Translations under genes and position numbers: made by a program
In this document: piece by piece, positions 57,758-64,000 of the stretch
Layout of the letters: every line of letters starts with the position of its first letter
Numbering within the stretch: the first letter of the stretch is position 1
Assembly: GCA_963853835.1 (NCBI GenBank)
Contig: OY970820.1
Location: 24,307,873-24,371,872 of the forward strand
DNA from: Calendula officinalis
Taxonomy: Eukaryota > Streptophyta > Magnoliopsida > Asterales > Asteraceae
Reading direction: 5' to 3'
DNA length: 64,000 nt
The notes under the pieces: model-generated
The model's input: the letters and a program-made list of their open reading frames with translations, nothing else
Databases searched by the model: none
Told to the model about the DNA's origin: nothing

Positions 57758-58241
57758 TACGAGACTCTTCGATTTTTACTCTACTGGTACCTCAAAATCG
57801 ATTTCGTGCAATGCAAAAAATATATATATTCCAACCATTCTCAAGGACCATCACTAGAATTCGATATCTACGGTGGAAAAGTTCAATTTTCGAAATTCTG
57901 TTTTTGATCTTGACTGAATCCCTGAGGTATATCCATATCCATATTTATGTTGTTTCAATTTTGAGTATTTAATATCCATTTTGATCCTCTATTTCTGATT
58001 TTTGACTACTTTGTATATCGATTTTGATCTTCAATTTCTGACTTTTTATATTGAATCTGCCATTTGGAGTAGTTTAATATACATATTATTTATATTTAAT
58101 ATTTATGTAAGTATAGTTTTGCAGATTATGTAAGTATGTTGCTCTGTTTCAGACTTTTAAGTATGTTATATATAATTTGTGATTGAAAGAACGAAGGATT
58201 TCTTTTTTGGTGAATCTAATGAGTTCAATCCTTTTATGCAG
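57758..58241 (+). other. Tip100-like hAT, presumed intron or leader
   Basis: AT-rich, no coding seen. Ends TTTTATGCAG, a good splice acceptor, just before the transposase stretch. Joins to 21468 if element B is removed. Confidence 0.35.
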
Positions 58242-58834
58242 ATATAAATATGTCTATTGATCCTAATGTATTTGTTGAAGAACTATTGGATGATTTCATT
58301 CATATGGCGAATTCTTATCGCAAAGTACAAATCTTTTCTGGAACATGTCAAAGAATCTATGATGTGTTTTCTAGTTCCACTACAAGATGGAGTATTTTAC
58401 TTGATCATATAGACGATGTATCGGTAAAATCTTTGTCTACTACTTGTTGGGTAAGTCGAATTGAAAGTGTTAAAGCCATTAAGACTCAATTTGCCAAAAT
58501 AAAAGAAGCTTTATCAAAATTAGCCAAAGACGTTAATTATGATGGAAAAATTAGTAGAGATGCTGAAGCTTTGGTAGACGGTGAGCTATCAAGTTTTGAA
58601 TTTATTTTAAGTTTAGTTATTTGGCATGAAATTCTATTTAGGATTAATTTGGCAAGTAAAACTATACAAGCTAAAGATATCATTAATTCTTGATATCGCA
58701 ATTACAAACTTGGAGGGATTGGTTAATTATTTTGATAAATATAGGGAAATTGGGTTTAACTTGGCTATTATTGATGCTAAAGAAATTGCAAATAGTATTG
58801 GAGTTGAGCCGGAATTCTCTATAAGTCATATTTA
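58242..58834 (+). pseudogene. Tip100-like hAT transposase fragment
   Basis: MSIDPNVFVEELLDDFIHMA opens the stretch. FSGTCQRIYDVFSSSTTRWSIL, CWVSRIESVKAIKTQF and SSFEFILSLVIWHEILFRIN are family hallmarks of plant Tip100/zinc-finger-MYM-like hAT transposases (the R-W-x-S-R-x-x-S-V-K-A-I block in particular). The frame shifts near 58685, and the next frame continues LDIAITNLEGLVNYFDKYREIGFN to a stop at 58832-58834. The C-terminal dimerisation domain is not seen. It would catalyse cut-and-paste transposition; this copy is dead. Confidence 0.75.
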
Positions 58835-58904
58835 ATCGATGTAGTTATGATTGCGGACCTATGGTGCTTGATGTTGTAACCTGTTTCATTATGTGTTATT
58901 AATG

Positions 58905-59135
58905 AAAATTTAATAATTTTTAAAAAAATAATAATAAAAAAATAATTTTTTTAAAAAAATAATTTTTTTAAAAAAAATATTTTTTTAAAAAAAATTTAAA
59001 AATTTAAAAATAAAAAAGATAAAAAATAAAAAAAAATAAAAAAAAATATTTTTTTCAAAATGACCAAAATACCCCTCAGTTAAAAATTAAAAATTAAAAA
59101 AATAAAAAATAAAAAAATAAAATAAAATAATTTTT
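58905..59135. repeat. A/T homopolymer-rich low-complexity tract
   Basis: Alternating runs of A and T with AAATAAA units. ATGACCAAAATACCCCTC occurs at about 59061 and, nearly the same, at 59146. Confidence 0.85.
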
Positions 59136-59159
59136 TTTAGTGCCAAATGACCAAAATAC

Positions 59160-59744
59160 CCCTCTATGTATAAAATATGTGATTAATCTTGGTCATTTGA
59201 TCATATTGATCAATGGTTAAGATTTGTTTCTTGGAACTTTGTAAAAATTATGGACCTCCTTGAACACAACTCATTAAATGTTATTTAAACACTCACCTCA
59301 TACATTGAAGAAAATACTCACCACATCCAAACTCCACCAATTTTATGAATCTGTCTCTTAACAAATCGGTGCACAGTTGTGATTTCTTGAAAGTGTTTAT
59401 TTAAGCTATTTTAAGAGTGTTTATCTAAACTGTTTATTTTATTGGTTTCTTGAGAATAATATTTTAATAAGTAAGTAGCTCATCACTTGTATTTATTAAA
59501 ATCTATTTCTAAAAAGTTAATAAATCAATAAAAAGTTTTGATAAACACTCCTAGTAATGCCCTTAGGAAAAAAAGAGAGTAATAGTAATAGCATGAAAAT
59601 AATTAATTAAAATTATGTTACTTTTTCATATAAAAGTACATTATATGAAAACACTAACCTATAATTAAATATCATTCTACTGCAATTAATTATCTTAAAA
59701 GAACTTATATCCATTGTTATCATTTTCACCTTCATATTCTACGT
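59160..59744. other. Unassigned AT-rich DNA
   Basis: No gene, terminal repeat or recognisable element seen. Confidence 0.5.
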
Positions 59745-60045
59745 TAGTCGTGCACACAAACCGATTTTTAGACCAAAAAGGTTCAGGTTTGACCGAAACC
59801 GGTTTTTGTCAACATCGGTCAAAATCGGTTCTTACACAAACCGGTTCGGGTTGAACCCGGTTTTGAGGCTTGAGAACCCTACCCGATCGTAACCACTTCC
59901 CACCGGTTTGGAACCGCCCCCCAAAACCGGTTTGGCTATAATTGCTTCATTTTTTGCCGTAATACGATATCAAAAACCGGTTTCTACCGGTTCGGTTTCC
60001 GGTGCGGGTATCGGTTTCCTGTTTCGGGTATTTTATGCACGGCTA
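59745..60045. mobile_element. Putative hAT-type MITE with ACCGGTTT repeats
   Basis: TAGTCGTGCACA at 59745 is inverted, with two mismatches, as TTATGCACGGCTA ending at 60045. Flanking octamers TTCTACGT (59737-59744) and TTTTACGT (60046-60053) match at 7 of 8. The interior has many ACCGGTTT, CGGTTC and AACCCGG words, similar in style to the MITE at 16800. Confidence 0.65.
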
Positions 60046-60578
60046 TTTTACGTTAGTCCCAAGCACACATCATCATTTGTCCCAATTAGCTTTCTAAGTA
60101 GGTTTCCCTAACACATGTACAAATATTTTATTAGCACATTCACTTGGTATAAATGATGATGTTCCTTGCAAATTCATGCAATGTTAACCAACAACTCCAC
60201 ATAAAAAACAAACGTATTTATTCTTGTTATCCTTTTTTTTTTATGGTAAAAACAAATTATTACGTGAACGTACTAACACCATTTTGATCGGGCGGGCCCT
60301 CTAATTCTAAGATATTAATTTGCAACTTCAAAATTATCATCTATTTCAATGTAAGAAATGAGTGGAATCTCGTAGAGGGATAGTGCACCAATTATTATGA
60401 GAATATAAGAACTTCAAATCAAAGATCACGCGTCATGTATGCAATATAATTCAAATTAAATATCTTACTTAACACTTATAGCCTATTAGTATTAATGTAA
60501 GTTTTAAGATATTGCCTATAATATATAGGTCATGAGTTTAAGTCCCGTTTAAGACAAATATGACTAGATTAGATGCCG

Positions 60579-60579
<1 letters not shown>
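60046..60579. other. Unassigned AT-rich DNA
   Basis: Nothing recognised. Confidence 0.5.
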
Positions 60580-60667
<88 letters not shown>

Positions 60668-60675
60668 TATATATA
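60580..60675. repeat. Compound microsatellite (TA)n(CA)n(TA)n
   Basis: About 67 bp of TA, about 20 bp of AC, then a short TA stretch. Confidence 0.97.
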
Positions 60676-60951
60676 CCCGTGATGCATATGCATTTTCGTA
60701 AATGAAAATGCAAGTTTAAGTTTAAAATGCAAGTTACGACTGAAAATGCAAGTTACGTAAAATGCATATGTATATATATGTGTGTATATACATATATATC
60801 AGGCATGAATATACAAATATATATTACTACGTTAATAATATATATGTATATATACATATATGTATGTATATTTATACATATATGTATATTTTACGAAAAT
60901 GCATTGCTTCTTCAACTTTTTCAAATAAGGACCATTTTCTATGGATCCGTA

Positions 60952-61054
<103 letters not shown>

Positions 61055-61281
61055 AGGGCTAGTTACAAAACCCATTTTAGGCTACAGAACATGCAGAACT
61101 CAATCTAAACCATTGAATTTCAAAATGAAATGATCATAGAAGATACATGAAGTGATTTAATGAGGGACCACCATGCATGTATGTTATTCATGCACGAAAA
61201 CATATATGTTTTTGTGCATGTATGTTTTCATGTATATATACATAAGTGTTATTTTTGCATTATCATGTTTTTCAGTATTCT

Positions 61282-61410
<129 letters not shown>

Positions 61411-61485
61411 GTATAGTGGAGAGTTATATAAAGAACCCATAATTTCATGCAAAACTCGTAGAGCCATTATTAATCAATCTAAACC

Positions 61486-63180
61486 GATCTCAAAGACATC
61501 TTCCAACAATATGGGAAAGTTGTTGATACCTATATCGCAAAGAAGAAAGACATAGGCGGTGCAAATTTTGCTTTCATCCGATTTGCAGGTGTGATGGATG
61601 GTAAGCAGTTCGAGAAGTCACTTGGTGTTGTGAGAATTGGCCACTGCATCCTTAGATGCAACCTAGCCAGATATGGGAGGAAGAATTCGAATGGGTTTGA
61701 GGAAACTGTGCAAGTCGATCCTGGGCAGAAGAAGTACATTCCTCCTAGAGCACAACCTCCCCTAAAGATCAACAATATCATGCAAACAAGGGTATGTTTC
61801 ACGGTGGTACTTCATACGCTAGAGTGGTGACTGGTCATCACCAACCTTCAAACCATTCCAACCCGCCACCACTATCTCTTGTCCCATCCCGTTTTTTGGA
61901 GAACTCACTGAAACATATGATCCTTGTCGGAGAAACTATAGATCTCAATATACTCAGAAACCTCCCAATGTTGATCAACGATCCAGGCATCTCCGATGTC
62001 AATGTTTTTTATTATGGTGGTCTTCACGTGATGCTCAAAATCAGTATCGCCTCAAATGGTACGGGTCTTCTGGAAAATGAAGATTGCTGGAAAAAATGGT
62101 TTAGACAGTTAAGACCTGCATCTCACGCTCTCGATCTGCAGTTCCAAAGGCTGGCATGGATTCGTATCGTCGGATTACCAGTAAATTTCCACGAAGAAAT
62201 CAATATAAGCAGAATTGCAAATCGTTTCGGGGTCCTTGTAGAAATGAACGAGAGAATGTGGGATAATGTTAATCTATCCAATTTTAAGGTTGCGATCTTA
62301 TCATCATCAAAAGCAAGGATCAATGAGGAGTTTTCGATCTCTTACGGGGATCAGAATTTCAATATCGGTATATCGGAGATATACTATGACTGGCACCCAT
62401 TCTCCCCACAACCTTTCTCCCAAAACCCTAGCTTGGCGGGAGACCTGGAAGATGAATCTGACAGGTATGATTCTGATGAAAAATCGGTCGATGATGATGG
62501 AATTTCAGATACCTGGGCAGAGAATCAGGATGAAGAATTGCCTGAAGAGGGGGAAATCCAGACAGAAGTTCAACCAGTCACCGCCGGAAAAGAAGTCTCT
62601 CCGGCACCGGATTCCTGCATGCAAGATGCAATTAATTCGTGCAATGATGTCGAGCCGGACTATATGGTTATCGAAGAGTCTCAAAACATTTTCCAGGGTT
62701 TTGGAAACATCAAGGATAATGCACGCACAGTCCCAAATGTTCAGTTGGACCCTAAATTTCCTGTTGGTCATGGCCTTAATTTTGGGCCATTTCCCTCTTC
62801 AGCCCCTGGTGAACCTTTTATTGCTAGCCCATTTGTGGTAGGCATGGGCCAATCTGCCCCTGAACTTGGATCGGTATAAAAAAAGATGCAGATTCTCTCC
62901 ACTTTGTCAGATCCACCCGGTCGGTCAATCTGATGCAGTACCAGTCTTCTCTCCTGTGATTTCTCCGATACTTCCTTCCATTGATCTTAATGTGTCCGTA
63001 TCCCATCCTGGATCATGTTCCCCATCGCCTTCGGTTGAGATTTCCCAATCTCTATCATCGGATCCTGAGATCAACAAGACAGTGGCTGTTAGGGCGGAAC
63101 TACGGTTCAAAATCGATGATGATGAACCAATCTTGCAAGAGATCCTATCTGGTGTTGGTGCCCAAAATGTTGCCCAATGA
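61486..63180 (+). pseudogene. LINE ORF1 with partial RRM
   Basis: The first frame begins DLKDIFQQYGKVVDTYIAKK and contains the RNP1-like GGANFAFIRF, then a basic stretch. The first RRM strand (RNP2) is missing. Near 61785 the frame shifts to the one holding SYARVV and a long central region (LPVNFHEEINISRIANRFG, a DUF4283-like fold), then an acidic part, to a stop at 62877-62879. A further shift leads to a C-terminal stretch ending at TGA 63178-63180. Such proteins bind the LINE RNA. At least two frameshifts make it non-functional. Confidence 0.78.
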
Positions 63181-64000
63181 ATCTACTTTCTCTAAACATT
63201 AGAGGTGTAAGTGAAACCCACAAGGTTGATTGGGTGAGAGATCTTAAGGAAAAACACAAAATTGATTTCATAGGATTGCAAGAAACTCATATGTCCGATT
63301 CAGATCATATCGACATCAATGGATGTTGGGGCAACTCTGGTTATCGTCATGAAGTTGTTAATTCCACAGGTAGATCAGGTGGATTACTCAGTATTTGGGA
63401 CTCTGGTATTTTTGACACCAACTTTTGTCATAAGACTCGGTACACTTTAACGATTGGTGGCCAGTGGAAGGGTTTTGCGGGTAACACTTTTTTAGTTAAC
63501 ATATATGCCCCGCAGTCTACTGTTGAGAAGAGGCAACTATGGGCCGATCTAGCAACCCTTAAAAATTCAGCCCATGGGAACTGGATTTTATTCGGTGACT
63601 TCAATTCGGTCCGTTCTCCTGATGAACGGATTAACTCATCCTTTTGCCAAACTGCAGCCAATGAATTCAACGGCTTCATCAACTCTCTGGGCCTTAAAGA
63701 ATTCAGCATGGGTGGGAGACGTTTTACCTATCTTAGCCCGGATTATAATAAACTTAGCAAGTTAGATCGGTTTCTTGTATGCGGGAATTTCACTGTCGCA
63801 CAACCACGTTCTTCGGTGACCGCTCTGCCAAGGGAGCATTCCGACCACTCCCCTATCATACTTTGTAACCATGTCGTTGATTTCGGTCCCCCTCCCTTTA
63901 GATTCTACAACTCATGGTTACTTCGGGATGGGTTTCCTGAGGTGATAAAAAACGCGTGCACCTCATTCATTGGGTTTAGGCCTCCTGACAGATTCTTGGC
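63177..64000 (+). CDS. LINE ORF2, endonuclease domain, 3'-incomplete
   Basis: Starts MNLLSLNIRGVSETHKVDW at an ATG that overlaps the ORF1 stop (ATGA, 63177-63180). It stays open for at least 274 codons to the window edge. Exonuclease-endonuclease-phosphatase motifs are in order: LNIRG (catalytic Asn), GLQETH (Glu), VNIYAPQ, ILFGDFNSV (Asp, Asn), KLDRFLV, and REHSDHSPI (Asp-His pair). The enzyme nicks target DNA for target-primed reverse transcription. Apparently intact as far as visible. Confidence 0.88.
   Translation, partial: MNLLSLNIRGVSETHKVDWVRDLKEKHKIDFIGLQETHMSDSDHIDINGCWGNSGYRHEVVNSTGRSGGLLSIWDSGIFDTNFCHKTRYTLTIGGQWKGFAGNTFLVNIYAPQSTVEKRQLWADLATLKNSAHGNWILFGDFNSVRSPDERINSSFCQTAANEFNGFINSLGLKEFSMGGRRFTYLSPDYNKLSKLDRFLVCGNFTVAQPRSSVTALPREHSDHSPIILCNHVVDFGPPPFRFYNSWLLRDGFPEVIKNACTSFIGFRPPDRFL

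Larger units (their letters stand above)
61486..64000 (+). mobile_element. L1-type LINE, 5'-truncated, runs off the window
   Basis: ORF1 (RRM plus a DUF4283-like region) and ORF2 (apurinic endonuclease) are in the order of plant L1 elements. Homology begins abruptly at about 61486, inside the RRM and right after repeat-like DNA, so the 5' end is missing, as is usual for LINE insertions. The reverse transcriptase and tail lie beyond 64000. Confidence 0.85.

Noticed and set aside
58242..58834. Host zinc-finger-MYM-like gene
   Set aside because: The conserved block is typical of Tip100 hAT transposases; the copy is frameshifted and fits the hAT fragment at 21200-21473.

Overview
The window is plant nuclear DNA, from a eudicot with a repeat-rich genome. 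It holds one intact host gene, a five-exon TRM/LONGIFOLIA-like gene. Almost everything else is transposable elements, many nested inside one another. The repeat families (SIRE-like copia with an extra third ORF, chromovirus-type gypsy elements with TGTAACG LTR starts, Tip100-like hAT, CACTA) would fit Asterales, but that placement is only an impression. No rRNA, tRNA, CRISPR or prokaryotic feature was seen.

Layout, left to right. (1) 1-15164: 3' part of a plus-strand Ty3/gypsy element (A). It has a pol pseudogene at 1-3210 and a 3' LTR starting at 3223. That LTR is split by LARD1 (3837-14049), a 10.2-kb retrotransposon with no coding capacity, flanked by the 5-bp duplication TAATC. (2) 15165-17418: CACTA-type relic with a decayed transposase exon, many GTGAGGAC motifs and a CACTA right end. 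A hAT MITE (16800-17327, 8-bp duplication AGGACATA) sits inside it. A second MITE lies at 17567-17942. (3) 18370-20868: the host gene. (4) About 21200-21473 and 57758-58834: two parts of a Tip100-like hAT transposon, separated by element B. (5) 21474-57757: minus-strand Ty3/gypsy element B, same family as A, duplication TACGA. It carries three later insertions: copia element C in gag (27291-34649, minus strand, duplication GCATT), SIRE-like copia element D in its 5' LTR (35974-47438, plus strand, duplication ATCAT), and LARD2, also in its 5' LTR (47875-57148, duplication CATAG). (6) 58835-61480: AT-rich DNA with a hAT-type MITE (59745-60045) and three long TA microsatellites. (7) 61486-64000: 5'-truncated L1-type LINE with an RRM-bearing ORF1 and an open endonuclease ORF2 that runs off the window.

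Relative ages follow from nesting and from LTR comparison by eye. Element C has LTRs that differ at one site in 648, although its coding region is wrecked. D differs at 6 of 495 sites, LARD1 at roughly 17 of 2880, and B at about 1 percent.

The most interesting biology is in element D. Its gag ORF contains a consensus splice donor (37818), and a strong acceptor lies just after the gag stop (39163). Removing that 1346-nt segment joins gag to the protease frame exactly in phase. Downstream of pol, a third gene of unknown function has its own TATA-type promoter and a phase-compatible 686-nt intron, so it looks like a captured cellular gene. The two LARDs share three hairpins with xGGA or GGA loops, each next to a polypurine-like CAAGTGGAGTTGA motif, and LARD2 keeps a readable protease fossil showing Ty3/gypsy ancestry.
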